NCBI RefSeq assembly: GCF_024267675.1
Contig: NZ_JALDYX010000008.1
Span: 1-64,000 of the forward strand
DNA from: Marinobacterium sedimentorum
Lineage (GTDB): Bacteria; Pseudomonadota; Gammaproteobacteria; Pseudomonadales; Balneatricaceae
Direction: 5' to 3'
Length of the DNA stretch: 64,000 nt
Below the pieces are notes generated by a model. It made no database searches, was not told the DNA's origin, and saw nothing but the letters and a program-made list of their open reading frames with translations. The translations under genes and the position numbers were made by a program. Shown one piece after another: positions 17,116 to 25,173 of the stretch; the first letter of the stretch is position 1; every line of letters starts with the position of its first letter.

Positions 17116-18213
17116 TTAGAGTGGCAGAGCCGCTTCGCAGACCGTCCATTCGATGTGACGGTCGGTGTAGTGGGCGGTCATCTTTGCACTACTGTGTCCC
17201 ATCAGTGTCTGTACGTACTCCTCACTGAAACCTGCCTCCAGATACAGGTGACCGCCTAGAGCTCGGATCTCGTGTAAGGTGGGGCGTTGTTCCGCCGGGA
17301 GGCGGGCTATCTCCTTCACCTGGTCGCGCACTTCGGCGAATGCCTTGGACAGCGTCTGCGGTCGTACTTGGGTCCAGTGCTCCGTCTCCTTGCTGCGCCG
17401 GATCTTCTCCGGCCGGCGGTGGATGATGAACGGGCTCGGCACACCGGTGCGGCGGCTGCGCTTGAAGACGGCGTCGAGCGATGGCCCGATGCTGATCCGC
17501 AAGTGCGCGCGATGCCCGTACTTCTCCGTTTTCCGTTGCACCAGGTAGAGGTGCTCGTCCTGGATGTCGCCGAACTTGGCGGCGCAGAGATCGCTGCGCC
17601 GTTGCAGGCTGACGAGTGCGAAGTCCATCGCGATCTGGAGCCACTCCGGCGCCAGTGCGTGGATCGAGTCGAACCATGCCTTGCTGAGGGGACGCCGCTG
17701 CTTTTCGGCGGCCGTCTTCGCGAGGGTATCCTCGGCGGGATTGCTTTCAGCCAGACCTTTAGTCAGGGCAAACCGGAAAATTTCGACCAGCAGGCCGCGG
17801 TGTTTCACATAGGCGTTGTTCTTATAGTGCCCGTCCAGATAGTCGGCCAGTCGTTTCACGGACATGTCGCAAGCCAGGTCATCACCCAGATCCGCCTCCA
17901 GGCGGTTCAGCCGATAGTTGGTCTCTTCGAGCGTCCGGGGCTTCAGCTTCTTCGTCGGCAGGTACTCGTTGCGATACCGTTTGATCACGTCGGCAAATCG
18001 AACCGCGTCCGCGGTCAGGATCCGTCGGGTGTAGTCGGTGTGCTCGAGCAAAATCGAGTTGAGCTTGCGGGCGGCCGCATTGGCCGCCCGCTTGTCCTTG
18101 CCCATGCCGTGATATTTGCCTGTCTGCGGGTGGCGGTACTTGTAGTAACCGCCATACTCGTGCAGGTTCGGCTCCAGGTCTCTGTTTTTGTTGCTACGTC
18201 GTCGTGCGGCCAT
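17116..18213 (-). CDS. int: Prophage tyrosine recombinase (integrase)
   Basis: The 365-residue protein is a phage integrase. The N-terminus has an arm-type DNA-binding segment (LHEYGGYYKYRHPQTGKYHG), followed by a core-binding SAM-like domain and a C-terminal catalytic domain with the Arg in SLQRRSDLCAAKF, HEIRALGG supplying His and Arg, LMGHSS, and the Tyr nucleophile in MTAHYTDRH. It lies 40 bases from attL and ends the leftward early operon directly after the excisionase gene. That differs from P2, where int is co-transcribed with the repressor. It should catalyse both integration into tRNA-Val and excision with the excisionase. Confidence 0.95.
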   Translation of the reverse strand: MAARRRSNKNRDLEPNLHEYGGYYKYRHPQTGKYHGMGKDKRAANAAARKLNSILLEHTDYTRRILTADAVRFADVIKRYRNEYLPTKKLKPRTLEETNYRLNRLEADLGDDLACDMSVKRLADYLDGHYKNNAYVKHRGLLVEIFRFALTKGLAESNPAEDTLAKTAAEKQRRPLSKAWFDSIHALAPEWLQIAMDFALVSLQRRSDLCAAKFGDIQDEHLYLVQRKTEKYGHRAHLRISIGPSLDAVFKRSRRTGVPSPFIIHRRPEKIRRSKETEHWTQVRPQTLSKAFAEVRDQVKEIARLPAEQRPTLHEIRALGGHLYLEAGFSEEYVQTLMGHSSAKMTAHYTDRHIEWTVCEAALPL

Positions 18214-18214
18214 C

Positions 18215-18448
18215 TCAAGTTGCCTTCAGTACTTGGTCGACAAGTTCATCACCGGTGGAAGCAAGTTCCTGGTTTACCTTCACATACCATTTCCCGCCGA
18301 TGAGTTTCGCAGGGATATGGCCCTGGTAACACCAACGCCGCACCGTGGCGGCGGATGGCGGCGTGGTGAATCGGCTCTGCCGCCACTCATGTAATGGCAT
18401 CAATTGCTCGAGGCGGCCCCTTTGGCCGCGTGCCTTGTTGTCTGGCAT
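18215..18448 (-). CDS. Excisionase-like helix-turn-helix protein
   Basis: This 77-residue protein contains a MerR-like winged-helix segment, PSAATVRRWCYQGHIPAKLI, followed by GGKWYVKV, the layout of phage excisionases of the AlpA/Xis group. It is one base from the int start region in the same operon. It probably directs excision and may repress a promoter. A short Lys-rich N-terminus precedes the domain. Confidence 0.8.
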   Translation of the reverse strand: MPDNKARGQRGRLEQLMPLHEWRQSRFTTPPSAATVRRWCYQGHIPAKLIGGKWYVKVNQELASTGDELVDQVLKAT

Positions 18449-18472
18449 GTTGTTCTCCTGCAGATGGCGGCG

Positions 18473-18760
18473 CTACAGCGTCGCCATCCGTGATTGATTC
18501 AGGCGGCGGCGATATCGGTGGTAGTAGGTCAGGATATCGCCGAAGCGGCGGGCGGCATCGGGGTTGTGATCGAGCTCTGCCCGGCTGGTGATGCCGCAGG
18601 CGCCCAGGATGAAATCCCGGGCATCCTGCGCGTTGTGAGTGCCGTCTGGAATATCCATCTGAAATTTGGCGCGCCGGCGGCGGTCAAGGTAAAGCCTGAA
18701 TTGGACGTCATTGCACAGCAGGGCTGCCCTGCGGGCAAGTGGGCCGCCTTTGTCAGTCAT
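18473..18760 (-). CDS. Hypothetical early phage protein
   Basis: A 95-residue basic protein of unknown function, rich in Arg (LYLDRRRRAKF, YHRYRRRLNQS). The start at 18760 is preceded by a strong GGAGG and overlaps the end of the upstream gene; a longer frame to 18784 lacks one. It belongs to the leftward early operon between the excisionase and 18753-19178. A nucleic-acid-binding role would be a guess. Confidence 0.6.
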   Translation of the reverse strand: MTDKGGPLARRAALLCNDVQFRLYLDRRRRAKFQMDIPDGTHNAQDARDFILGACGITSRAELDHNPDAARRFGDILTYYHRYRRRLNQSRMATL

Positions 18761-19178
18761 CGCGACCTCCAGTTTCGTCCTCATCGCTATTGTTCGTTTC
18801 AGCAGAGATTAAAATGGTGTCCAGCTGTGCCTTGATTGTTTCGGCCCAGCGGGTGATCCAGCCGGCATCCATGCGGCCCTGGTCTGCCTGGGCGCGCAGC
18901 TCGAGCATGACCAGCTCCACGACTTCGGTGCTTTCGCCGGCGGCGAACATGGGGATGGGCTGCAGCTCGCTGTTTTCATCCCAGGCTTGCAGCAGCTGCA
19001 GGTCGCTGTGGCGGTATTGCCCACCGATGCCGCCCTGCCACAGGTAGCCATCGGTGGGGCAGTGCTTCAGGCGCACGGGAAACGGCGTGCCCCGGTCCTG
19101 ATTGGCATAGCGGCTGCCGGGGCGGATCCGGGCATAGAGCGTGGTGGTTTGCGGTTCTGTGAGTGTTGCGATTGTCAT
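18753..19178 (-). CDS. Hypothetical early phage protein
   Basis: A 141-residue acidic protein of unknown function. The start MTIATLTEP at 19178 has AGGAC upstream and is preferred over a long N-terminal extension to 19289 that runs through non-coding-looking sequence. It contains TLYARIRPGSRYANQDRGTPFPVRLKHCPTDGYLW in pieces typical of conserved phage accessory proteins but no known motif. It lies in the early operon between a Zn-finger gene and 18473-18760. Confidence 0.6.
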   Translation of the reverse strand: MTIATLTEPQTTTLYARIRPGSRYANQDRGTPFPVRLKHCPTDGYLWQGGIGGQYRHSDLQLLQAWDENSELQPIPMFAAGESTEVVELVMLELRAQADQGRMDAGWITRWAETIKAQLDTILISAETNNSDEDETGGRDD

Positions 19179-19248
19179 GATTGCGTCCTGCGTATTCTGA
19201 TAATTCGGTTTTCTGGGCGGCGAGGTGTGGGCCTCGCCGCCGGGCGGA

Positions 19249-19446
19249 TTAGCGCTTCCTCCGTCCCCAGTCGGTTGAGCAAGTGGCATCGCAGAACAGT
19301 TTCGGGCTGCCGGCGTCGAACGGCTCGTTGCACCAGTGGCATTCGCCGATGGGGTGCAGTTCGCGGCCGGCGTTGCGGATCGCCTGGATCCTCATTTCGT
19401 TGATGCGGGTCTCTCTTTCGTCGACCTGATCCAGTACATCAGCCAT
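19249..19446 (-). CDS. Small Zn-ribbon protein, C4-type
   Basis: A 65-residue protein with one predicted zinc site, CHWCNEPF and [11 protein letters not shown], giving a CxxC...CxxxC pattern at the C-terminus and a helical N-terminus. Small C4 proteins of this kind are common in P2-like early operons and are loosely related to TraR/DksA or DUF2116 proteins. A GGAGGTGAGCC ribosome site precedes the ATG, and the start overlaps the CsrA-like stop by eight bases. It may be a transcription modulator; not certain. Confidence 0.65.
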   Translation of the reverse strand: MADVLDQVDERETRINEMRIQAIRNAGRELHPIGECHWCNEPFDAGSPKLFCDATCSTDWGRRKR

Positions 19447-19630
19447 GGCTCACCTCCGGTGCGTCCTGCTGATTCTGGATGCGCAGGTAAATTTCCTCGC
19501 GGTGCACAGCCACATCCTTGGGTGCCTCGATACCGATTCGTACCTGGTTGCCGGTGACCTCGAGTACTCGCACGGTGATGTCGTCGCCGATCGTTAGCAT
19601 CTGGCCTTTATTGCGTGTCAGGATCAGCAT
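19439..19630 (-). CDS. csrA: CsrA/RsmA-family RNA-binding regulator encoded by the prophage
   Basis: This 63-residue protein is unmistakably Csr[21 protein letters not shown], then [20 protein letters not shown] and IYLRI. The residues that contact GGA-containing RNA loops, Leu4 and Arg44, are conserved. CsrA dimers repress or stabilise mRNAs by covering Shine-Dalgarno sequences. A strong AAGGAGGCGACATC precedes its ATG, and it overlaps its neighbours on both sides within the early operon. A phage-borne copy could reprogram host carbon storage, motility or biofilm regulation during lytic growth, or tune phage mRNAs. It is not a decayed copy. Confidence 0.93.
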   Translation of the reverse strand: MLILTRNKGQMLTIGDDITVRVLEVTGNQVRIGIEAPKDVAVHREEIYLRIQNQQDAPEVSHG

Positions 19631-20049
19631 GATGTCGCCTCCTTGCTCTGCTCTTTTGCGTGTTTAGCTTCGATGTACTTTTCCTGCCACTGGGCGGCGG
19701 CTTCGAAGGCGCCTTCGACGCTGTCGCCGTAAAACCATTTCAGCTGGTAGTGGCCCCAGGACCAGACATAGCTGCCATCCTCGGTAAAGCCCTGCGGTAC
19801 CGGTGTGCCGATCTGGATCAGGAAGCCGCGTCGGCCGGCGTGCATCAGCGCGCTGCAGATCGATTCGTCATCCACGTCATGTGGTGTCCGTGTCACACCC
19901 AGAGCGTTCCAGAGCTCGTCCCAGTCCTCCTGGAAGGCCTCGGTGGCGATATCGGCCATCGGGACGCTGGTACACATGGCGCCGATGTGGATGATCGTTT
20001 CGGCGCGCAGGTTGTGGTCGAATGCCCGCTGTGCAAGTGCGTTAGCCAT
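19624..20049 (-). CDS. Hypothetical early phage protein
   Basis: A 141-residue acidic, Trp-rich protein with no motif I recognise (segments [16 protein letters not shown] and [13 protein letters not shown]). The ATG at 20049 has GGAG at proper spacing; an ATG at 20064 is possible but would place that GGAG inside the gene. It overlaps the upstream coiled-coil gene and the CsrA-like gene by a few bases, so it is translated within the early operon. Confidence 0.6.
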   Translation of the reverse strand: MANALAQRAFDHNLRAETIIHIGAMCTSVPMADIATEAFQEDWDELWNALGVTRTPHDVDDESICSALMHAGRRGFLIQIGTPVPQGFTEDGSYVWSWGHYQLKWFYGDSVEGAFEAAAQWQEKYIEAKHAKEQSKEATSC

Positions 20050-20674
20050 TCGCGTTCTCTCCATGAAATTGCTGATGTGTCTGCAAAATGGTGGCGTGCA
20101 GATCCTTGGGCAGTGGGCGCAGCTTTGGCGTTACCACGGCGCCATCGATCACCTGCACCGTCTGGCTTACGTCCTGGGTGATGTCCAGGATGTTGTAGTG
20201 GCCGTTGCGTTCGCAGCTGTAGATCGCCCAGCGCCCGGTGCGCGGCAGCTCCACAGTGAGCACCGGCGGGATCGCGTTGTTGTCGTTGATATCCTTGATG
20301 GCCTTGTTGAGCGCGGTATCCAGCTGGCGGTTCTTGATAAGCAGCGCCTTGTTAGTGACACGCAGCTGGGCGACGGCATCCTGCAGCTCGACCTTGTCCT
20401 TCTTGAGCCGATCGGCGCGTTTCTTGGTGCGATCCGGATCCAGCTCGCGCAGGCGCTTAACCTCGGTATCCAGAGCCTGCTGCTTGTCCAGGGCGGTCTT
20501 GATTACCCGCTCCCGGGCGTCGGCCTGGGCGGTCAGGCGCGCCAGTTGTTGATTCAGTTCTGCCAGCTTCTCCTGCAGCAGCGATATCTCGAGGCGCTTG
20601 GCCATCTGGGCCATGGAAGGCTCCGCTGTAGCCTGGGCGGTTACAGGGTTATTCATGCAGAGGGTTGCGTTCAT
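20042..20674 (-). CDS. Coiled-coil early phage protein of unknown function
   Basis: The 210-residue protein is dominated from about residue 25 to 125 by heptad-rich charged helix (LLQEKLAELNQQLARL, RADRLKKDKVELQDAVAQL), followed by a small globular C-terminal part with ELPRTGRWAIYSCERNG. It probably oligomerises. Its start overlaps the stop of a 59-residue gene (ATGA), and it lies downstream of the primase-helicase. No function can be assigned. Confidence 0.6.
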   Translation of the reverse strand: MNATLCMNNPVTAQATAEPSMAQMAKRLEISLLQEKLAELNQQLARLTAQADARERVIKTALDKQQALDTEVKRLRELDPDRTKKRADRLKKDKVELQDAVAQLRVTNKALLIKNRQLDTALNKAIKDINDNNAIPPVLTVELPRTGRWAIYSCERNGHYNILDITQDVSQTVQVIDGAVVTPKLRPLPKDLHATILQTHQQFHGENANG

Positions 20675-20850
20675 GCTTGGGCTCCCGTTTTTGCATTGAG
20701 GGCGGCCGCGTGGGCAGCCGCTGCCTGGCGTTCGCGGATGCTGCGCTGCAGCTTGGCCTTGGCGTGGGGTGGCAGGTTATTGAGCAGGGCGATTGCGATT
20801 ACGCGGCCCAGTGCCCTAGAATCGATCTCTGTAGCGTTTGCAGGTGTCAT
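20671..20850 (-). CDS. Small early phage protein, 59 residues
   Basis: This short gene begins MTPANATEIDSRALGRVIAI and ends LNAKTGAQA, with AGGAG placed well before the ATG and an ATGA overlap with the next gene at 20674. The N-terminal half is hydrophobic and the C-terminal half basic and Ala-rich (HAKAKLQRSIRERQAAAAHA). Coupling at both ends makes it a real gene; function unknown. Confidence 0.65.
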   Translation of the reverse strand: MTPANATEIDSRALGRVIAIALLNNLPPHAKAKLQRSIRERQAAAAHAAALNAKTGAQA

Positions 20851-20873
20851 TACTTGCTCCTTTTGCGTTACAT

Positions 20874-20904
20874 GGGCCCCGCTTACTTGGCGGTTTCGGG
20901 GCCC
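20874..20904 (-). terminator. GC hairpin between primase gene and downstream early genes
   Basis: GGGCCCCG and CGGGGCCC pair across a 15-base loop in the 79-base gap after the primase-helicase stop. It has no T-run and lies inside an operon, so it may attenuate transcription or protect RNA ends. Confidence 0.4.
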
Positions 20905-20929
20905 GCCTTTCAGGCCTTTCGGCCCTTCC

Positions 20930-23578
20930 TCACCCTTTCGGGTTTTCGAAAATCCAGCACTTCGCGGTTTTGGCGGTTATCTTGCTGTGCACGCTGCGGT
21001 TGGCGTCGATGAACTTACGAGCCTTGCTGCTGCGCAGCAGCTGCTTGATCTGGCGCATATCCAGCGGGCGCAGCTTGTACTCGCCACACCAGCGTTCGAA
21101 TTCCTTCAGGTTCACGGCAATCTGGCGCGCGTCCGGCCCGTAGTGGTTAAGGCGCAGATCGGCGCCGGCGCCCTCGATGTAATCGAATGCGTCCCAGAAC
21201 TCGGAAATCATGGGGTGGTCGGAGTTGAGCGCCGCCTGGCGCGCCTTGGCCATGTCCACCACAAACTGGCGTGCCTCGGCGATGATGGGCTCGGGCAGCA
21301 GGCCCAGGCCACGCTCGCTCAGGCACTCGATCAGGGCCAGCAGCTGGGCGTGGCATTTGGCGATACGGATCATGCGGATTTCGTCCATGTCCAGCAGCAG
21401 GCGCTCGTAGTGCTCTGCCTGCAGGTCGAACAGCTCCATCAGCGGCTTTTCGGCCCGGGTGGCGGTGAGCAGAAAACCGCTGACCTGCTCCATCGGCACC
21501 CGTTCCAGCCACTCGGCGGCGGTTTTGGTTTGGGCGCTCTGGTGTTCCGGGGTCAGGGTGATATGCACGATGCGGGAGAGGATCGCCTCGCTGGCCTCGA
21601 CCGGCGCGTTCTGGCTGATCACGATGGCGCCCCGGAAGGGCGGCTCATAGGTGTCGTTGCCGTTGTTCTTGACGCCGCGTGAGCGGATGGCGCGTCCGTT
21701 GAATGCGGTTTTGAGTTCGTCCCAGTCGAACTGGCGCTGCTTGCTGTCCTGCTCGCGGTCCGACTCGATCAGGGCGACCGGCAGGTTCGATACCTGGGCG
21801 AAGCTGCGCGAGCGGGCCGGCAGGGTGGCCTTGCTGGGGTCGAAGCCTTCGTAGTCTGCCCGGCCGCAGGTTTTCCAGAGGAACTCCAGCAGCGTCGACT
21901 TGCCGGCCCCGGCCTTGCCGACCAGCTCGAAAAACGGGTAGCTCTTGTGGCGGCCCCGGATCTGCTCGGCGAACAGGCTGCCGAGCCAGAAGGCGGTGGC
22001 AACCACGCCGGCGGAGCCGAAGGCTCGGGAAATATAGTGCGGCCACTCCGAGTTGTACTGGTTCAGATCGGTGTTGATGTGCAGTTCCGGCGCGCTGGCC
22101 AGGGTTTTCAGTGACAGCTTTCCGAACATGAAGTAGTCCTCGTCGTTGATGGGGGCGACCTTGCCCTCGCGGATGGCCACATCGTTGAACACGTAGGCGC
22201 GGTGTTCCTTGCTGTAGCCGACGAAGTCGATGGTCTCGACCGTTTTCAGCTGGTTCATCATGTCCTGCATGATGCGGTCGAGCTGCTTGCCGGTACCGAT
22301 CCACCAGGCATTCTTGATCGCCAGCATGCGGCTCTTGAATTCCGTGGAGCTGGTCATCTGCTTGGGCGTGAACGGGTGCTTTTGCACGGAGCCGTCCGGC
22401 ATTTCGATGCGGAAGTAATACCAGGCTTCGTCCGTGATCCGGTTGGCCATGAAGTACAGCGGCCGGGGCAGGGCGGAGCAGACGCAGGTCACAACGCCAG
22501 CGGACTTGAGCAGGCGCTCGCGCTGGTCGGAGCTCAGCATTCCGGCGTTGTCGCAATCCAGGGCGCGCAGTTCGCGGTCGTAGGCGTCCATGTCCAGCTT
22601 CCACCACCAGAGCTTGGCGTCGTAGTCGAACCAGAACTCCCGGCGCTCGCGGCGTTGGTACATCAGCAGCGCTTTTTCGCCAGGCGTTTTCGCCAGCAGC
22701 AGATCGCCCAGGTACAGGTAATAATCGATGTTCTTGCTGCCGAGCCGGTCGAGCTGCAGCAGATCGTTCCAGTCACTCTTGCCGGGTGCCTGGGCGGCCC
22801 CGCATTGCCAGCCGGCAGCCTCGGCGGCAGCGCTGTGCCTGAGGGTGTATTTCTGGCCGGCGCGGTCGTTATCCAGCGCCCAGATGATGACCGGACGCTT
22901 TTTGTCCGCGGCTTTGCAGGCGGCGGCCAGCTGTGCCAGGAAACCGTCGATATAATTGGCCGAGCTCATATTGCTGATGCTGAAGATGCCAACGTGCAGC
23001 AGGGCGATTGAGTTGAAGATGCCCTCGGTCACCCAGATTTCTTTGGCCTCTATCAGCTCAGCCATGCCGAGTACCGGCGGTACCCAGGCCAGCCCCTTGT
23101 AGTTGCCCACGAAATTCGCTTTCTGTTTGCCAAAGCGCTGGGGTTTATCGAGCAGGCGCTCCCAGTGGCCGTTCGGCAGCGGGAAGCGCACCGTGGTGGT
23201 ACCGGCGTTGATGCGGTGGTCGTGGAAGTACTCCTGGGTATACCAGCCGCGAATCCGCTCCAGATCAAAGCCGCGGCCGTCACGCAGGTAGCCATCGGCC
23301 ACCGCGGTCGGGTTCTTCTGGCGCTCGACAGGTTCCTTGGGGGTGTAACGCTCCGTCCAGGTCTCGAACAGCTCCGGGAACAGTTCTTTTGCGTGATGGG
23401 TGTCGCCGCATTTGTTTTCGCGGCCGCACTTCACCACCCAGGGTTTCTCCAGCTCGGTGAAGGCTTCGCGCTTGTTGCAGCTGGGGCACTCGATCTTGTT
23501 CAGGTAGTTCGAGCTGGCGACCGCCTTATGGTCACGCTGAAGCCGCTCAAGAATGTCCTGTCTGAGTTCGGGGTTCAT
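20930..23578 (-). CDS. Phage primase-helicase (Zn finger, toprim, SF3/DUF927-like ATPase)
   Basis: The 882-residue replication protein has an N-terminal primase-type zinc finger (IECPSCNKREAF with VKCGRENKCGD), a toprim-like region (EIWVTEGIFNSIALL; PVIIWALDNDRAGQ), and a helicase ATPase with Walker A LVGKAGAGKSTLLEFLW around residue 575 and IESDREQD downstream. It would prime and unwind phage DNA. P2 itself uses the unrelated rolling-circle nuclease gpA, which is absent, so this prophage replicates by another mode. It heads the replication part of the leftward early operon, 14 bases after the Ogr-like gene. Confidence 0.88.
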   Translation of the reverse strand: MNPELRQDILERLQRDHKAVASSNYLNKIECPSCNKREAFTELEKPWVVKCGRENKCGDTHHAKELFPELFETWTERYTPKEPVERQKNPTAVADGYLRDGRGFDLERIRGWYTQEYFHDHRINAGTTTVRFPLPNGHWERLLDKPQRFGKQKANFVGNYKGLAWVPPVLGMAELIEAKEIWVTEGIFNSIALLHVGIFSISNMSSANYIDGFLAQLAAACKAADKKRPVIIWALDNDRAGQKYTLRHSAAAEAAGWQCGAAQAPGKSDWNDLLQLDRLGSKNIDYYLYLGDLLLAKTPGEKALLMYQRRERREFWFDYDAKLWWWKLDMDAYDRELRALDCDNAGMLSSDQRERLLKSAGVVTCVCSALPRPLYFMANRITDEAWYYFRIEMPDGSVQKHPFTPKQMTSSTEFKSRMLAIKNAWWIGTGKQLDRIMQDMMNQLKTVETIDFVGYSKEHRAYVFNDVAIREGKVAPINDEDYFMFGKLSLKTLASAPELHINTDLNQYNSEWPHYISRAFGSAGVVATAFWLGSLFAEQIRGRHKSYPFFELVGKAGAGKSTLLEFLWKTCGRADYEGFDPSKATLPARSRSFAQVSNLPVALIESDREQDSKQRQFDWDELKTAFNGRAIRSRGVKNNGNDTYEPPFRGAIVISQNAPVEASEAILSRIVHITLTPEHQSAQTKTAAEWLERVPMEQVSGFLLTATRAEKPLMELFDLQAEHYERLLLDMDEIRMIRIAKCHAQLLALIECLSERGLGLLPEPIIAEARQFVVDMAKARQAALNSDHPMISEFWDAFDYIEGAGADLRLNHYGPDARQIAVNLKEFERWCGEYKLRPLDMRQIKQLLRSSKARKFIDANRSVHSKITAKTAKCWIFENPKG

Positions 23579-23591
23579 AAATGTATGTGTC

Positions 23592-23891
23592 CTACTGCGT
23601 GAGCGGCGGATTCAGAATGTCGTCTATGTCGATCTGCTTGGTGTTTTCGCGCTCAACCGCCGCCTGCCTGATGGCGGTGTCGGCGAACGGCAGGTCGATC
23701 TCCGGATTCGGGCAGGCAGACGGGCTCATCAGATGGGTGATTTCGAACTGCCCGCGGTATGTAGCGCCGCAGTTGACGTTGGTGCATTGCAGATAGGCCG
23801 CTCGCAGTAGCGGGTGCTGGGAAACGCTGTTGCGTACCCGGATGCCGTGTCGGCAATGGGGGCACTTGAGCTTGTAGGCACTTCCGCTCAT
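23592..23891 (-). CDS. ogr: Ogr/Delta-family late-gene activator
   Basis: The 99-residue protein carries the Ogr/Delta zinc-binding core: KCPHCRHGIRVRNS, then YLQCTNVNCGATYRGQFEI and a Pro-containing tail. Ogr proteins of P2-like phages bind TGT/ACA dyads near -55 of late promoters and recruit RNA polymerase. Such dyads occur at 34849, 40461 and 49082. In P2 ogr follows D near attP; here it lies in the early operon between the CII-like and primase genes, giving a direct early-to-late switch. It is longer than P2 Ogr (72 residues) by a C-terminal extension. Confidence 0.88.
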   Translation of the reverse strand: MSGSAYKLKCPHCRHGIRVRNSVSQHPLLRAAYLQCTNVNCGATYRGQFEITHLMSPSACPNPEIDLPFADTAIRQAAVERENTKQIDIDDILNPPLTQ

Positions 23892-24382
23892 GACAACTCC
23901 TTGTCCGTTTCGAATTTACGGGCTGTTTCCGAAATGTGGTGCGCCGACTGGCTAAGCCGCATCAGCCTGGAATCCAGACGGGCCCGCTCATCTGCACTTA
24001 TGTCGCCATCGGCGAGGGACTGTTCCAGTTCGCTGATCACCGCCACGGCGCGCTCCATCAACGTGGTGCTGCTTTTGAGTACGTCCAGATCGGCGGGAAA
24101 CTGAGGTACCTCATCCGGGCGGAACCAGACGGCGCCACCGATGGCGCCAAAGGCGTCCAGGATGCGGCTGTCACGGGTGATGCTCAGGATCTGAAGTGCC
24201 TCCTCGAGCAGCAGCTTGTGGCTGGCCTGTGCAGGGTCGAGTTTTTTGCGCAGGGTCTCGGGGTTTTTATTTAACTGCTTCGCTATGCCCACCAGGCCGT
24301 CGATGTAATCGTGCACCGCGTGGTAGAGGGCCGCTTGCGGGGTGTGGATGCCGCCGTGGCTTTGGCGTGTCCGTCTGCTCAT
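23888..24382 (-). CDS. CII-like phage regulatory protein (Phage_CP76 family)
   Basis: The 164-residue protein begins its conserved part with ALYHAVHDYIDGLVGIAKQL, then NPETLRKKLDPAQASHKLLL and ALQILSITRDSRILDAFGAI, the pattern of the CII/CP76 regulatory family of P2-like and related phages. A helix-turn-helix lies in its first 60 residues. It is among the first genes of the leftward early operon and overlaps the Ogr-like start by four bases. It probably controls early transcription or the lysis-lysogeny choice. Confidence 0.85.
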   Translation of the reverse strand: MSRRTRQSHGGIHTPQAALYHAVHDYIDGLVGIAKQLNKNPETLRKKLDPAQASHKLLLEEALQILSITRDSRILDAFGAIGGAVWFRPDEVPQFPADLDVLKSSTTLMERAVAVISELEQSLADGDISADERARLDSRLMRLSQSAHHISETARKFETDKELS

Positions 24383-24435
24383 GTCCGTATTCCCTTGAAA
24401 CCGCCGTAGAGGGGCGGGGGCTGTATGGTCTTTAC

Positions 24436-24630
24436 TTAATGGCGTTGCGGCAGGCCGCGGGCCTCGATCGCTTCCATGATGAGGATTTCGCCCATCGCGG
24501 ACTCGGACCGGGATTCGGACGCCGCCAGCTGGACGAGATCCTGCTTGGTGTCGCGATTTAGCATCACTTGCAGGCGTTCCTTGGCTTTTGTGGCACGTTT
24601 TCTGCCTTTTATGGTGCTGGGTTTAGCCAT
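24436..24630 (-). CDS. Ribbon-helix-helix DNA-binding protein
   Basis: A 64-residue basic protein with a Lys/Arg-rich N-terminus and a segment RLQVMLNRDTKQDLVQLAAS followed by ESRSESAMGEILIMEAIEARG, which fits a CopG/Arc-type ribbon-helix-helix. It is the first gene leftward from the switch region, facing the repressor gene, so it occupies the Cox/Cro position. It probably represses the repressor promoter or autoregulates. Confidence 0.7.
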   Translation of the reverse strand: MAKPSTIKGRKRATKAKERLQVMLNRDTKQDLVQLAASESRSESAMGEILIMEAIEARGLPQRH

Positions 24631-24644
24631 CGCCTAGAATCCGT

Positions 24645-24675
24645 GTTAGTAAAAGTTACTGTGAGTTACTAAAGA
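24645..24675. promoter_or_regulatory. Repeated GTTACT motifs in the divergent switch region
   Basis: GTTAGT, AGTTACT and AGTTACT occur in close succession between the divergent RHH and repressor genes. Direct repeats at such a position are plausible binding sites for the RHH protein. I could not define the -35/-10 boxes. Confidence 0.4.
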
Positions 24676-24680
24676 AATGA

Positions 24681-24700
24681 TTGCACCCATTCGGGTGCAA
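24681..24700. promoter_or_regulatory. Palindromic operator candidate of the prophage switch
   Basis: TTGCACCCATTCGGGTGCAA is an 8-bp perfect inverted repeat around a four-base centre, between the divergent early genes. A similar palindrome, GCACCCGATCGGGTGC, lies inside the repressor gene at 24912-24927. It is a likely repressor operator and supports starting the repressor downstream at 24722. Confidence 0.6.
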
Positions 24701-24721
24701 GTCAACGGGAAATGCTACCGA

Positions 24722-25108
24722 ATGGGTTCAATAGGCGACAGGCTTAAAGAGGAGAGGGATCGTTTAGGGAAGAACCAGGAGGAGTTCGGGACGCTCGGAG
24801 GCGTGGCTCGAAACGCTCAGGGGCGCTATGAGAAGGACCAGAGAAGCCCCGATGCGCTATATCTTGAGCTGATATCCGCTGCAGGGGCGGATGTGCAGTA
24901 CATCATCACAGGCACCCGATCGGGTGCATCGGCAAAGGCTATGTCTACGGAGGAGGTGTCGCTGCTGGAATATTACCGCGGCTGCACCAGCGGGGGGCGC
25001 CAGCACCTGCTCGCGGCAGGTAAGGCGTTCGCAGACCTCGGCAAAGTGCATCCGGATGGTGATGATAGCGACGGTATTTTGGGGGTTCGGAAAATAAGTA
25101 AGGGGTGA
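24722..25108 (+). CDS. Prophage repressor, helix-turn-helix without peptidase domain
   Basis: From the ATG at 24722 the protein has 128 residues: an HTH_3 domain (SIGDRLKEERDRLGKNQEEF, ARNAQGRYEKDQRSPDALYL) and a short C-terminal part, with no LexA-like Ser/Lys peptidase. Induction is therefore unlikely to use RecA-stimulated self-cleavage. An ATG at 24677 would add 15 residues but would put the palindromic operator inside the gene. It is the only rightward regulator, divergent from the early operon, and should maintain lysogeny. Confidence 0.82.
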   Translation: MGSIGDRLKEERDRLGKNQEEFGTLGGVARNAQGRYEKDQRSPDALYLELISAAGADVQYIITGTRSGASAKAMSTEEVSLLEYYRGCTSGGRQHLLAAGKAFADLGKVHPDGDDSDGILGVRKISKG

Positions 25109-25173
25109 CTTACGGATCTGCATACCTATAATCGATTACTAACCCTGAGTAACATCAAGAAAAGGATCTTCTG

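Noticed and set aside
19805..21682. 625-codon rightward open frame
   Set aside because: It is antisense to the primase-helicase and early phage genes, which are supported by motifs and ribosome sites.
24912..24927. CRISPR-like or repeat-array signal from repeated GCACCC/GGGTGC words
   Set aside because: Only isolated palindromes are present; no regularly spaced repeats or cas genes occur anywhere in the window.
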